DNA of 64,000 nt from Beroe forskalii (lineage: Eukaryota > Ctenophora > Nuda > Beroida > Beroidae), in contig WFMF01000438.1 in the NCBI GenBank assembly GCA_011033025.1, forward strand, positions 67,001 to 131,000. Direction: 5' to 3'. This document shows, piece by piece, positions 23,721 through 35,100 of this stretch. A model generated the notes under the pieces. It was not told the DNA's origin. It did no database searches and saw nothing but the letters and a program-made list of their open reading frames with translations. Each line of letters starts with the position of its first letter. The first letter of the stretch is position 1. The translations under genes and the position numbers were made by a program.

Positions 23721-24475
23721 TATGTTCCAACTCATCAGTAATCACTCTTCTAAACACAATGCACCACCCCTTATTTACGTATTATTGACCTAAAACCACT
23801 AAACTGCCCGATTAGAACCATTTCTATTCCACTGTACCAGCCACTACCATTTACAAACCTACAGCCAAACAGTTAGCACCCATGACTCCCAAGAGGTTGA
23901 ATATATTCCAGTATTCCCTGACACCTCATAAGTCTCATGTGAACCCCATGTCCACCTATGACCCTCATAAGTCCTATATGACCCCCTGTGACCCTCTTGC
24001 GACCCTCATATGTTCCATGTGACCCCTCATAAGTCCCATGTGACCCTCCTGTGACCCTCATGTGACCCTCCTGTGACCCTCATATGTCCCATGTGACCCT
24101 CATAAGTCCCATATGACCCCCTTGTGACCCTCATAAGTCCCATGTGACCCTCCTCTATTACAATACACACCCCAGGTACCCTCAATAATAACCCTGATTT
24201 GCATTGCAAAACACCACATACAAAGCGACCTGCGTTACCATGGCGACCGCGTGACGCGCTAATCTAAGCTCTCCGAATGGTGGATTGGTATCACGTGACA
24301 CGCTAAACACTGCTCTCCTATTGGTTAGTTGGTTTGATCACGTGACTGGCTATTTCAATGACGATTCCCCAGTACTGGAAATCAGCGATTTATAATGAGG
24401 TGTATGATCTGTTATAAGAATTGGTTTTGTGTGAGTTGAAGAGGGGCATTTCGGAGTTGAGAGTGACGTCATTAT
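23721..24475. repeat. Tandem segmental duplication, unit 2 (about 755 bp)
   Basis: Direct repeat of unit 1. The X-box here reads GTTACCATGGCGAC, one change from unit 1. Beyond the end, the sequence continues CAGGGCTTTGAGTGG, the rest of the CRE element that unit 1 lacks because of the junction. Confidence 0.9.
23916..24156. repeat. Minisatellite, copy in unit 2
   Basis: Same GTCCCATGTGACCCTCATAA family as 23,152-23,402, with a different number and order of units. Confidence 0.85.
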
Positions 24476-24506
24476 CAGGGCTTTGAGTGGTGAATTGATG
24501 AGGTCA
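24464..24506. repeat. 35-bp periodic CRE element (copy)
   Basis: TGACGTCATTATCAGGGCTT, then TGAATTGATGAGGTCA. Word starts are at 24,464 and 24,499, 35 bp apart. Confidence 0.55.
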
Positions 24507-24715
24507 TGCTGTATTTGGAGCTAAATGAAGTGGTATTGTGTGTTAAATGGCTAAATGGTGTGTAGCTTGTGTATACACACGCCGCATTGGCTCTATACAC
24601 CGCTAGTAAACTAGTAAAGTAGTAATAGGAAGACCCTCGATAATAGAGTAAAATGGAGCACCCTCGATAATAGAACTTATTCTTAGCGATTGAAAGGGTG
24701 TGTAGTAGCTTATTA

Positions 24716-24790
24716 GTAAATAATAACACTAATAATTGTCCCAATAATAGCAGTAATAGTAGTAATAATACTTAGTAGTAATAGAAGTAA
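24716..24790. repeat. (TAA/TAG)n-type simple repeat
   Basis: Imperfect AGTAATAGTAGTAATAATA run. Confidence 0.6.
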
Positions 24791-25478
24791 TTAAAGGAGT
24801 CAGACATAAAGATAACTTTGCAAAGCTGGATGTCTAAATAATATGATAAAATATATGCTATGGATGGAACTCATGACCTTTCGTGTACTGGACAAAACAT
24901 CGGACAATATAACGGACACCGGAGGGCTCATCATAATTCTCATATATTGTCAGTGTAAATAGGTAGCATTGATGGCGTACGATTCATTATTAACGAATAA
25001 CAGTCCCATTATTATCATCGTATAAAAGTCTCATTACAGTACTGCCCACTGGGCCAGGGTATAGTAATTGGGCGTGTTCGCACACTCCTGTATTGAATAT
25101 GGTGTTCAGCTATTATACAATAAGGTTACCGCACTACAATGAAGACTGAAGAGCCTACACTTTGATCTGTGAAGCCAGGAGTAGACTTTGATTGTGAATA
25201 TAGATGAGGACCACAGGTGAGTTCCAAATGTCTGCTTGGTGGTATCAGAACTGGAGTGCCAATCAATCAATCAAATGAAATCGCTGAAATAACTGGTCGA
25301 AAATAGCAACTGGTAAAGTCAGCGATCTAAGGGTGGGGTACATAATCAAATTGTTGGGCTTACTTACTGGAACTGGATATATTGAAGTGACAGAGAAGAT
25401 AAACTAAAGCCAAATAAACTACAACATCAGACATACACACAAATAGTACATACCACAAGTAATGGATTCCTGGGAAGG

Positions 25479-25536
25479 GTTACCATGGTAACGCCTCCTC
25501 CTCTGATTGGCTGGATGGGGTGGTTACCATGGCAAC
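25479..25536. promoter_or_regulatory. Pair of X-box-like palindromes flanking an inverted CCAAT box
   Basis: GTTACCATGGTAAC at 25,479 and GTTACCATGGCAAC at 25,523, with TGATTGG between them. This is the same X-box/CCAAT grammar as at 12.4 kb. Confidence 0.4.
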
Positions 25537-26127
25537 GCTTCACTACTTCTCGTTTTGTGAAGGAGCATGCGGGCATATCATTTAATATAATGTTTGAAAT
25601 GGTGTGACAGTGTGTCCAAAGTGATTTGTAGGACATGCCTCACACATTGTACTGTGGTAAATGTGTAAAGTGTCGGTACATCGTCCGATTAATGATAGGA
25701 AGAAGAGATCGTAGTAGGAGAAAAGTAGAATAGTAGACGAAAAGAAGAGTGGCAATGCGCATAACCACGTGCAAAATATCCATCAGAAAATAGAAATTGA
25801 ACGGACATTCTGCTCTTCAGGATACACTGAATCAGAAAGTACGCCAGCAAAAACCAATGTATCTAGCAAGTATCCAATCATTGCACCTTTTGAGTACGGT
25901 TGTTGGCGAGCAAAACATCCAAAACCCTCTGAAGATGAACCATGAGCAGAGGAGCAAGCAAAAGAGCAGGACTCAAAGAGAGCAGGAGAGCAAGAGAGCA
26001 AGCAATGCGAGCAGGAGAGGCTGTAGAGCAAACAGAGAATGGAGCTAAGCAAAGAAAGACAGTGAATGATGTATATATACGATGAGAAAGCAACAAGCTC
26101 AAGCCTTGCGCGCTAAGGCTGGTAGTG

Positions 26128-26170
26128 TGACGTCATCAACACCCCACATATACCCTTGATAATGACGTCA
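26128..26170. repeat. 35-bp periodic CRE element (inverse orientation)
   Basis: TGACGTCATCAAC at 26,128 and AATGACGTCATCATC with its CRE at 26,163. Both CRE palindromes are intact and exactly 35 bp apart. Confidence 0.6.
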
Positions 26171-26712
26171 TCATCTTCCGTCATTTCTTCATACTCAGAC
26201 TCTCGGAGGGTCTTAATACCATTGATTAAACCGAGGACTGTACATCATGAAATGTACACTGTAAACTGCCAGCGTGTGTTCTCATAATATGTTGTACTCG
26301 GTTTACTGTAGCTATATCACTGCTTCTTATCAGCTGATTGGATCTCAGTTTATATCATGTTTTAATTCTGAATAACATCGAGTTTGAAATTTTATGTGAT
26401 CGAATCCCGTGAATCTGGGGAATCCTTAGAACTTTTAGAATTTCTGCTTTAGGTGCATTGAGATAACACTTTGTAGTTCACTGAACCCGATGATTGAAGC
26501 TTTGACATTTTGAGATCTCACAACTCCATTTCTAAGCTGTGTACAGTTCTAAAGTTCTGCTAATAAGAATTAGAGATGCTAATGTTATAAGCGTCTCTAG
26601 ACGTTTATGACTGCTTATCAGAGGCTCGACTAGACGAATCATTTGTCAAAGAGCTGCCACAGCTGACAACCGCAGACGATTGACGGCGCATGATGGGCGT
26701 CAGATCTCACTG

Positions 26713-27259
26713 GTCACATGACAACCGCCCACGTGCAAAGTCACGTGACAACCGGCCACGTGACAGCACCCACGTGATCTCGCGCCAAATCATGGTACTA
26801 CACCCACACACGATCAAGCGTCTGTTTACATCAAAACATGGCACATTTTGAAGCTTTATCTACGCCAAAGATTGACAACTCACTGAATGATAAATGAGAC
26901 TGGATTCGACATCGCGACCAAATGGTTGACAGATTATAATCAGAAATATGTCAATTGAAAATGACAAGACATATTCATGAAGAACTAATAATTTTCAACG
27001 ATCGGGTTTGATTGTTTTTGATTACAAAATTTACTCTATCATCTAAACTTTTAAATGCAAATTTCATTAATTAAATCCTAACTGTAACAGCGCATAAATC
27101 ATGGAAACTTACGCAAATAAGCTCCAAGTACAGAGGTACAGTAGCACAAGAGCAACTGGTTTGTTGAATCCAAATTCAGAAGACTATGACAACACACCGT
27201 GGTTCAAACACATTCTAAAACGATACAAATATTCACCATGTTCGTTTAAATTGTGAAAG
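26713..27259. repeat. Tandem duplication with E-box/CLEAR cluster, unit 1
   Basis: Unit of about 547 bp. Its left end carries four CACGTG boxes, including the full CLEAR-type GTCACGTGAC, then TCTCGCGCCAAAT (contains the E2F-type TTTGGCGC on the other strand). About 45 bp further is a tiny ORF reading MAHFEALSTPKID and ending after 19 codons. Confidence 0.85.
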
Positions 27260-27260
27260 A

Positions 27261-27806
27261 GTCACATGACAACCGCCCACGTGCACAGTCACATGACAAC
27301 CGCCCACGTGCAAAGTCACGTGACAACGTTCACGTGGTCTCGCGCCAAATCATGGTACTACACCCACACACAAGATCAAGCGTCTGTTTACATCAAAACA
27401 TGGCACATTTTGAAGCTTTATCTACGCCAAAGATTGACAAACTACTGAATGATAAATGAGACTGGATGCGATATCGAGACCAAATGGTTGACAGATTATA
27501 ATCAGAAATATGTCAATTGAGAATGACAAGACATATTCATGAGGAACTAATAATTTTTAACGATCGGGTTTAATTGTTTTTGATTACGAAATTCACTCCA
27601 TTATTTAAACAAATTTTATTAATTCAATAATCCTAACAGTTACAGCTCATAAATCATAGAAACTTACACAGTAAGCCCCAAATATGAAGGAGCAAGAGCA
27701 ACAACTGATTTGTTGAATCCAAATTCAGAAGACTAGCACAAGAAACCGTGGTTCAAACACATTCTAAAACGATACAAATATTCACCATGTTCGTTTAAAT
27801 TATGAA
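27261..27806. repeat. Tandem duplication with E-box/CLEAR cluster, unit 2
   Basis: Direct repeat of unit 1 with an extra CACATGACAACCGCCCACGTG sub-unit shared across the left end. The 19-codon ORF is kept (MAHFEALSTPKID then KLLNDK instead of NSLNDK). Small indels are scattered elsewhere. Confidence 0.85.
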
Positions 27807-28675
27807 GTAAAAGAGTCGGAGCAGAGTGCCACGGCTATGTCGCGAGAATGATGGTGCCTGCCCCATAACCGCTATCCAATTAGCTAATTGGCCAATTAGT
27901 TAAAGGCCAATTAGTGAGAATGTTCTACGACATCAATAATGACGAACAAATGACGAAAAATATTCGTTTTACTCCTCAGTTTGGATATTTATGCAAATAG
28001 CGTCAAGTTTATTACAAAATCTAAATGCTCCTAAATTATTTCCTGATCCTACTGCTCTACTCAGAATTTGAGTAGGAGACAATAAGGAATGATGATAATG
28101 TGCAAGTTGAAATAGTTCTAAATGTGACTTCCGTCTAAATGGTGCCAGGTCTATTTATGCGATTAGTTAATAAAATGCTGACATCATGTTATTTATTTGT
28201 CGCGGCATCCATTAACTACTTATACCATCGCAAGCTCTAAATGTTCAGTAATCTCTCCGATTAGACCCGAATAAACTAAGGATTTTCCATCTAAAATTGG
28301 CATACCCTGGTCAAACAATAATCGTAAGATTTGTTCAAGGTGTTGGCAACAGTCACACCCTAGAGAATCCGGGGTACAACGAACTATCCGAAACGAGTGA
28401 GAAACAATGTATAAAATAACGCATCGAACAGCCTATTTGCTGTTTATCTACAGCTTAAAATCCATCCCAGTCCCCTTAGATTGATTCGAACTAATATCAT
28501 TCTAATCTTAACGCGAGGCCATATTGTGTAATATCTCAATATGGTGATATGATTGGATTTGTTTAAAACCTTACAACTATACTTTGTTGAGAGATCTCAC
28601 ACAGGAACAGTGCAATTAATAAGCAAGCGTCGCCAGGTATTGCCTTAATTTTCACATAATATATGAGCAGCATAG

Positions 28676-28772
28676 GACAGTAAGTGAGGGGGTGAGGGAC
28701 TTGAGGGAGTAAACGAGTGAGTGAGTGAATAAACGAGTGAGTGTGGAAGAGGGTAGTGAGTGAATGAGTTAT
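28676..28772. repeat. GAGTGAGTG-rich simple repeat
   Basis: Degenerate (GAGT)n/(GAGGG)n run with AACGAGTGAGTG repeats. Confidence 0.7.
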
Positions 28773-29645
28773 CGGTAAAACTTACCTTTTCTTTCTTAGA
28801 AGAGTCATCACGACGCATACCTATTATAACTCCTGTACAACACAGTGATAAGAGAACTAGGTTGAAACTTGAAAACGGAAAATAGATCGACAATCACGCT
28901 CAAATTTATTAAAGTCCTGAAACAATCAAACACTTGATTTCTAGGCGTTATAAATTGCATTAATAACTGGTTAAGTGGCGGTAAAATTTAAATCTAATAC
29001 ACACGAAGTTGAAATTAAATACATCAACTGAATTAGCCATCATTAGCTCTGCAATATCAATAACGAAATGTACAATCAGTGCACAAAATAATATACTAAT
29101 GGAACGGTAGGACAGGACGTGTATACCATACCTAACTGTTAATAAATTATTTAAAGTATATATTTTATATAGTTTAATAACTTAATAAATGGTGAAAATA
29201 TTAGATTATTAAATCTGTCAAACCAGGCGTATTCTCGGGTATTTCAATACTTGAATCTTACGCAACTAAAGCTTCAGAAGGATTTCTTCTCCAACGGACA
29301 TTAGTAACGAGTTAACAAGAATGTATCACTCGATGCACTCAGTCGGTGTTGCAATATTCTCAAGAAAAGTGGTGACGATCGAAAGGACTTATTCTGAATC
29401 CTTTTGTCAAAATCAGGCACTATTCTTGAGAAAGTGACTAACAAAAAGGTCATCAGACAAACAATAATATGTTCACCAAGCCATGAGAATTATAACATGA
29501 CACACAATGCCAACACAAACCAGTCAAATAGCTCTCAATCCTCAAATCATAGAGATCACTGGGCTCAGAACACTCATCTAACTTGTAACGCCAAATTGCA
29601 TCATTACATCATATTAGACCGCGCGCGCGAAAATAATAGGTGGTT

Positions 29646-29688
29646 CAACGTCATCAACTTACTACGTTACGCTAAGATAATGACCTCA
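29646..29688. repeat. 35-bp periodic CRE element (degenerate, inverse orientation)
   Basis: CAACGTCATCAAC at 29,646 and AATGACCTCATC with its word at 29,681; the 35-bp spacing is kept. Confidence 0.45.
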
Positions 29689-29817
29689 TCTACTCATCTA
29701 TTCCTAGAGTGAGCACATTATGAATGAATTGTGTGGTGCTAATAAGTTAATTAGATTGATTAGGCAACTTGATACCAATTCGTTTTAAATTAGGTACGTT
29801 TCATTAGACCAAATCGA

Positions 29818-29866
29818 ACTCTCCTCCCTCTCTCTCCTCCCTCCCTCCCTCTCTCTCTAGTCTCTA
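29818..29866. repeat. Polypyrimidine tract (CTCCCT)n
   Basis: Almost uninterrupted C/T run of about 45 bp inside the muscleblind intron. Confidence 0.8.
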
Positions 29867-32800
29867 TACAATTCGTTTAGACTCGATGCAATGATTCGTA
29901 GTACTATACACAGAGCCTCATGGGAATGCTTCAAGCTACATGAGTACATGAGAATACCTTCAAATCTGTTCTAATAAATCTTAGGAATAGAGAACCCCCG
30001 ATGTTATAGTTTGAGGAACCAAACCAGTAGAGCAGTAGGCAAAGGTATTTTGAGAATTAAGCGTTTCATCAAAATGTCAGAGACTGTCTGAGGTTTACCC
30101 AACTGAAATGTCAAAAAGAGATAAAATGGAAGCTTGTACGAGGGTTCTAGGCTGATTTGAAGTGAATGAGTTGAAGATAGGTAGGTATAGACTATAGAAT
30201 TGAGCGTTTTATGCACACAATGCCGCATGCCCAAATGAATGGTTCTAAATAGGTATGAAACAAGGTAAACTATGGAAAGTATGAACAAAGTATGAAAGCC
30301 TGTACTCACTCGAAGTGGATGGAAGGAAGTATTGACTGTGTATGATAATTAAGTCGTGTGGCATGAAATGCCGGGAATTTGGCAGCAGACCAATTACATA
30401 CAGCTTCATACAAACTAGAAGGGTGTGAACTGTGACGTGCGTAAGGTTGCCTATACCCTACTCGAAGTGGGAATAGTTTGGCAGCTTAATTATATTCAGC
30501 TGTAGAAATTCACTTGGTTTATATTTCTTCAGAATTTTAGAGCTTAAAAGTCTAAGAAATGATTCCACGTCGGTTGTAAATTTACGGGTTATGCTCTTAG
30601 GAAAGTAGGAAACTAGGAAAGCGTTCATAACTAAGTTATACTGCTTAAGCTTATTTCTATCTATAATCCACAGTACAAAAGTGCTGTAGGTACTCTAATC
30701 AGCCATGCGAAAATGGAATAATTGCCATTTCAACGAAAAATTCTATTCATAGTCACGATAATTGGTTGAACAAACTCAAAATTCAAAAAAATTAGAACAT
30801 GTTAAGGGTGAATTTATTAACGTACCTGGAACGTTTTGGATAATCGGAAGACCCTGCAATTCTGATTGTAGAGGACTGTAATCAGGAATGACAAATCCTA
30901 AAATTTAGCTGATAAATTTGAATGAGATAGAAAATATAGAGAAGGAATCATGCAAAAAACAATGAAGATTCAAGATTTTTCTGACGAAATCGGGCACAAA
31001 AGTACAAAAATCGGCCGGGGACACAAAATACAAGAAAGAGAAAAGTAGTTGAACATGATGTAGAAATACAAGACAAACAAACTAATGATTTATAAGGGAG
31101 TTATCATTACTTATACCACACGACCAAACTCATTCAAAATAATTCAAATGAAATTATATACATACCAACTATACAATGAAATGCTAACCTTACGGCTATT
31201 ATCATAGAAGATGGTAGAATTGAGAAGGTAAATTATTGAATTCAGTAAATTAAATTGAAATTCGATCAAACACTACTCTATCAACGAAGGTTCTTAAGTA
31301 CTGATCAGGGATTTGTTGATTAACTTCAACTTATTTATCTCTTCAAATTAATATTTCATATCAAAAAGGAGCTAACTAACTTGGCAAACCCTCAAATAAT
31401 CAAATGTGGAATGCGTGATCTTAGCAGAAGAGTTCATCCATGACACAATGCAGTTTCCCACTTCTAAGGCTCAAAAATTAAATTGCCTTCCAAATTGGAA
31501 TAAGAATAAGATCGTACAATTCACCAATGATCGGGTCAGATAGGAATAAAAAACCGAAAGAGAAAATGAAAAAAAGATATGACATGATTGCCCTAAATAA
31601 CATCAAACGTTCAGAAGCTAAATGAACTCGACTGAGAAACAGTGCTAAAGGTTAAATTTCAGAAATCTAAAAGTTCTAACCATTTCCAAACAGTCTCATG
31701 ACGATCAAACTTATTTTAAGAGACATGTCCCACCCTTTCTAACATGCTCGTAAGATGTAATTACTTAATTAGCTACTTCAGTAGTTCGACCCTGTAGGCA
31801 TATTTTCATATGGAAGGGAGAATATGTTACCTTCCCCGCCTGTAATCAAATGATTGGAAACCACCAAGGGCGGAAATGGGCAACAAAATGATGATTTAAC
31901 TTCATTAGGGATTAAATTAATTTAATGGACCCAATTATGCATGCAATTAAAACAATTAACGGGGCGATCGCAGTCTAGTGTAGTAGGTAGTGTAGACTGA
32001 CGCCCAATATCTGATTGAAAGCTAATTAAATCCTATTTAAACACTTATTGAGAATTGAGACATGCAGCCCACGGGCAATTAACGATTCTAATCTCATTCA
32101 GACCTTCAAAAGAACAAAGCGTCAACGAAAGAACTAAAGATTGGAACGTTTTGAGCTAATCCCAGATATAACTACAGAAGTTTAAGTACTTAAGTAGGTA
32201 GGTGACCTCATGATAGATAGGTAGGTAGGTGTAGTACCCTATACACTTATACACAATCCTCATCAAACAAAAACCAAAGACAAAGACATCATGACATGAA
32301 GTATGATACGCCAAACTATACATTATAAGATATCATGTAGGTACACAGTACAGTACCTAGATACAATCTGATGCATCTGTCTATACACTACCCAAACAAC
32401 AAAGCAAAACGTGTAGAGCATCAACAAAACACTGACGATGGCCTGATGACTTTCAATAAATGTATCTTCCCACAACAGATATCTAGAGCTATTAGGGCCA
32501 GGGTAAAAGTGGAAGAGTAAAAGGGCGAGAAGATTGCATGCCAATGTGCGAGGTTGAACATGTTAAAATGGCCCATGATTCAATGCATGCATAGAGTAAT
32601 GGTGGATCTTGGAGTGATGTCAAGTCAATATAGGTGATTGCTGCTATTTCTCATTACAATTTACTAGATTGTAGTAGGCTGGGCAGGCCCTGCGACCAGT
32701 TATTCCATATATGGTAAAGAGTCATCAATCTATTAGTTTGATATCATTTGCAGACGATCACAGCTTCTACCTTTGGTAGGTACTTTGGTACGTCACAAAA

Positions 32801-33756
32801 ACAATCATAGCAATTCGAAGTCTAGCACTGTAAAAAAGTCCAGCTCTGATTAATACATTGTCACTGTCAATTGCCAGGTTTCACAACACTTTAATGAGAC
32901 ACACGAGCTGATTGTAAATTAAACACATCCAAATTCCAAAATGTGGGAAAGAATCTGAAAAAGTGAAAGTAGAAACCTACCTAAATCTCCGAAAGCAGGA
33001 CCGTACACAAAACGGAAGAAAAAAGAACAAAATACACGAATAATGAGCTCATCTGAAAACGGCGCCAAATCCATGTTCAATAACACCTGAATCAGGGTAG
33101 ATTGCATGTAACGCGCGCGCGCCTTGCGCGTCCCTTGTGTGTACTTTACTTCAGGAATGTTCGCTCGAATGTATTCGTGTAGGTATATGTATCGCATTTC
33201 TCTTCCTATGCGTTTATGTTTCGTCGCGGCCTTTCAACTTTGCGTTTATGTTCCGTTTCTCTCGGTTTATATTCTTTTTCCCTGCTTTTTGATTTTCGAA
33301 CTATGTACCGATTGACTTTGAGCCTTTGCTTTTATAGCCAAGAATTTATCAAATTTTATTCAGTCTCGTTCTGTGCATTCTGAACTTAATGAGAGTATCT
33401 TAAGATCTTGTCGTAACTTTGCATTTGCCTACTAGTTTGGATGGAAAACACTTGACTGACGGCAAAATGACACGCAGATAGTTTGACAAGGAAGTATGAT
33501 ATGAAAAGATAGAAGAGCGAAGAAAATAAGAAAAAGGATGTCATGTGAGTAGTGGCTATTCATGAATTAGTTAGGTACCTAATGAGTGAAAGTGTAGTGA
33601 TACTGATCATTAATTGGGACGTATCTTGAGGCTGGCAATAACTCACTTTCAGCCTCATTAACTTCTAAATTATCCGCCTAATCATCAAATAATTTATGTT
33701 GGGAGAATTTATGAAGGGATGAGTCTATCAAAACGATACCAGTCATGTCGCCTCAA

Positions 33757-34012
33757 TATTGAAATTAACCCATAATTATAGTTTGCTACTCTGATTAAAC
33801 ACTGGTTTGCTATTCTAATTAAACACTAGTTTGCTTCTTTAATTAGGCAATTAATTAATCGTTTGAATGTTGCCTCTCCCTGAGAGATAGGCGGAACAGG
33901 CTATCCGTCCTCACTGCTTAAATGGAAGCATTGGACACAGAAATTAACCCATAATTAAAATTAACCCATGATTAAACACTAGTTTGCTACTCCAATTAAG
34001 TTAATTAAACGC
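33757..34012. repeat. AT-rich repeat beside the muscleblind exon, with decayed exon-end copy
   Basis: Four variants of GTTTGCTACTCTAATTAAAC occur near 33,781, 33,807, 33,829 and 33,989. The segment 33,827-33,920 resembles the exon's own donor-side sequence (CCTGAGAGATAGGCGGAACA against CTTGAGAGAGTCGAAGCAGG). It follows the same AATTAAG/TTAATTAA context but lacks a usable donor. Confidence 0.45.
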
Positions 34013-34020
34013 TTACTCAC

Positions 34021-34143
34021 CTTGAGAGAGTCGAAGCAGGCGGTAACATGTCCATTCTCGATTGAGACATGGGAGGGCGGGTGAGCATAGCGACACTCAT
34101 CTGCCTCCCTCGAACACTTGCCTCTTTGGAACTCCCTGCAAAC
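34021..34143 (-). CDS. mbl/MBNL-like: Muscleblind-type protein, exon with zinc finger 1
   Basis: Minus-strand exon of 123 nt (41 codons, phase 0 at both ends), with acceptor CCCCCAG and donor AAG|GTGAGT. It begins [20 protein letters not shown] and continues HPPSH...[12 protein letters not shown]. The first finger is complete as CX7CX6CX3H. The Cys of TACFDSLK starts the second finger, completed by exon 21,851-22,012. CREFQRG..C and ACFDS(L/I)K are diagnostic of muscleblind N-terminal finger pairs. The exon encoding the start (usually ending ...W-L-x-L-E in relatives) was not found upstream. Only one finger pair is visible in the window. Vertebrate MBNLs have two pairs, many invertebrate forms have one. 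Assignment rests on reading the fingers by eye. Confidence 0.92.
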
Positions 34144-34300
34144 CTGGGGGAGGTGGTGTTAGGGAGGCAAGGGAGGGGTTAGAAGGGGTGGGGGTGGGGA
34201 GACATGGGAGGGAGGGTGAGTAGACTGTAAAGGGTTAGAGGAGGGGTTAGGAGAGGTGAATTTAGCGGTAACGGGAGAGCCGACAAAAGGGGTCAGAAGA
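34144..34300 (-). promoter_or_regulatory. Long C/U-rich tract before the zinc-finger exon (G-rich on plus strand)
   Basis: On the transcribed (minus-read) strand this is a very C-rich polypyrimidine tract running into CACCTCCCCCAG. On the plus strand runs of GGG/GGGG (GGGGTGGGGGTGGGGAG) could form a G-quadruplex. It probably forms the extended acceptor tract of the exon. Confidence 0.5.
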
Positions 34301-34856
34301 GTAGAGTGGAATCATGGATAAGAAGGCTAGGAGAGGGGTTAAGAAATTATGAGAGTAGATTTGTCTTTTGAGTGGTGAGCGGTTGGAGTTAGAGGATGCT
34401 ACTATGCTGATTATGGTACTGACTACTGACTCATCGTGTACTCTTAATTAGCACATACCAAGTCTAAGGAGTGAGCTGCCACCGGCCCAGAAGTGGTTTA
34501 GCCAGAGCCCAGGTAAATTAGACGCAAATCACTCGTACATTACATGGAGAAGAGGCTCTAGAGGGTGTATTTACTCCCTAATTCTATTTATAGCGCTAAG
34601 AAGTCTAGAGGAGGAGCAGAGGGTTAAAGCTCTGTAATTACACGGAATCCTGTGTGGTTATACCCCCAAATCCTTGGTAATTACATCCCCAGGGCGCTTT
34701 ACACACCGTGCCAATTGTTAGAGGATCCCTTGTTTGAGGGGTGTAATATGGCTACTTATTTCAAGGGCTCATATTATGTTAATTACAGGTTCTAGCCAGC
34801 TGCTGTTGTATGGTGATTAGCTACACTCAGACAATACTCTCTTTCTCAAGTTCTCA

Positions 34857-35100
34857 ATGATCTCTTTCTCAGATCTCTTCCTCTTTATTAACCAGAATTA
34901 TACACACGCTCTCAGAGTCTCCCTTCCTTACTTCCTACAATCACACACATACAAACAATCACTCTTACAAACAAACTCACTCTCACTAACACAAGCAAAC
35001 CACCACCACTTTACACACACAAACACACTTACTAACACACTCTCACTAACACACTCTCGCAACCACACTAACACACGCTTTACACACACCCACACAATGC
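34857..35100. repeat. CA/CT-rich low-complexity stretch
   Basis: ACACACTCTCACTAACACAC-type repeats. The 85-codon open frame across it (Thr/His/Ser-rich) is a product of the repeat. Confidence 0.7.

Larger units (their letters stand above)
22013..34020 (-). other. Muscleblind intron of about 12 kb between the two zinc-finger exons
   Basis: The intron splits ZnF2 after ...CFDSLK, where an intron is expected in this family. It holds two independent tandem duplications (22,957-24,475 and 26,713-27,806), X-box pairs, CRE elements, G/A- and pyrimidine-rich simple repeats, and otherwise AT-rich DNA. No other exon in it could be supported. Confidence 0.75.

Noticed and set aside
22957..24475. CRISPR-like regular repeats (GTCCCATGTGACCCTC)
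   Set aside because: Eukaryotic minisatellite without unique spacers; no cas genes.
25783..26102. Open frames on both strands in a GAGCAAGAGAGCAGG-rich patch
   Set aside because: Frames arise from purine-rich low-complexity sequence; no domain.
28785..28893. Minus-strand signal-peptide-like ORF with good donor (…RRDDSSKKEK|GTAAGT)
   Set aside because: Lies in the muscleblind intron with no family match. The first codon context is ordinary and no partner exon was found; could be chance.
34444..34530. Minus-strand stretch with donor GTATGTG considered as muscleblind exon 1
   Set aside because: Reads QLTP-stop in one frame and the donor phase does not fit the phase-0 start of the zinc-finger exon.
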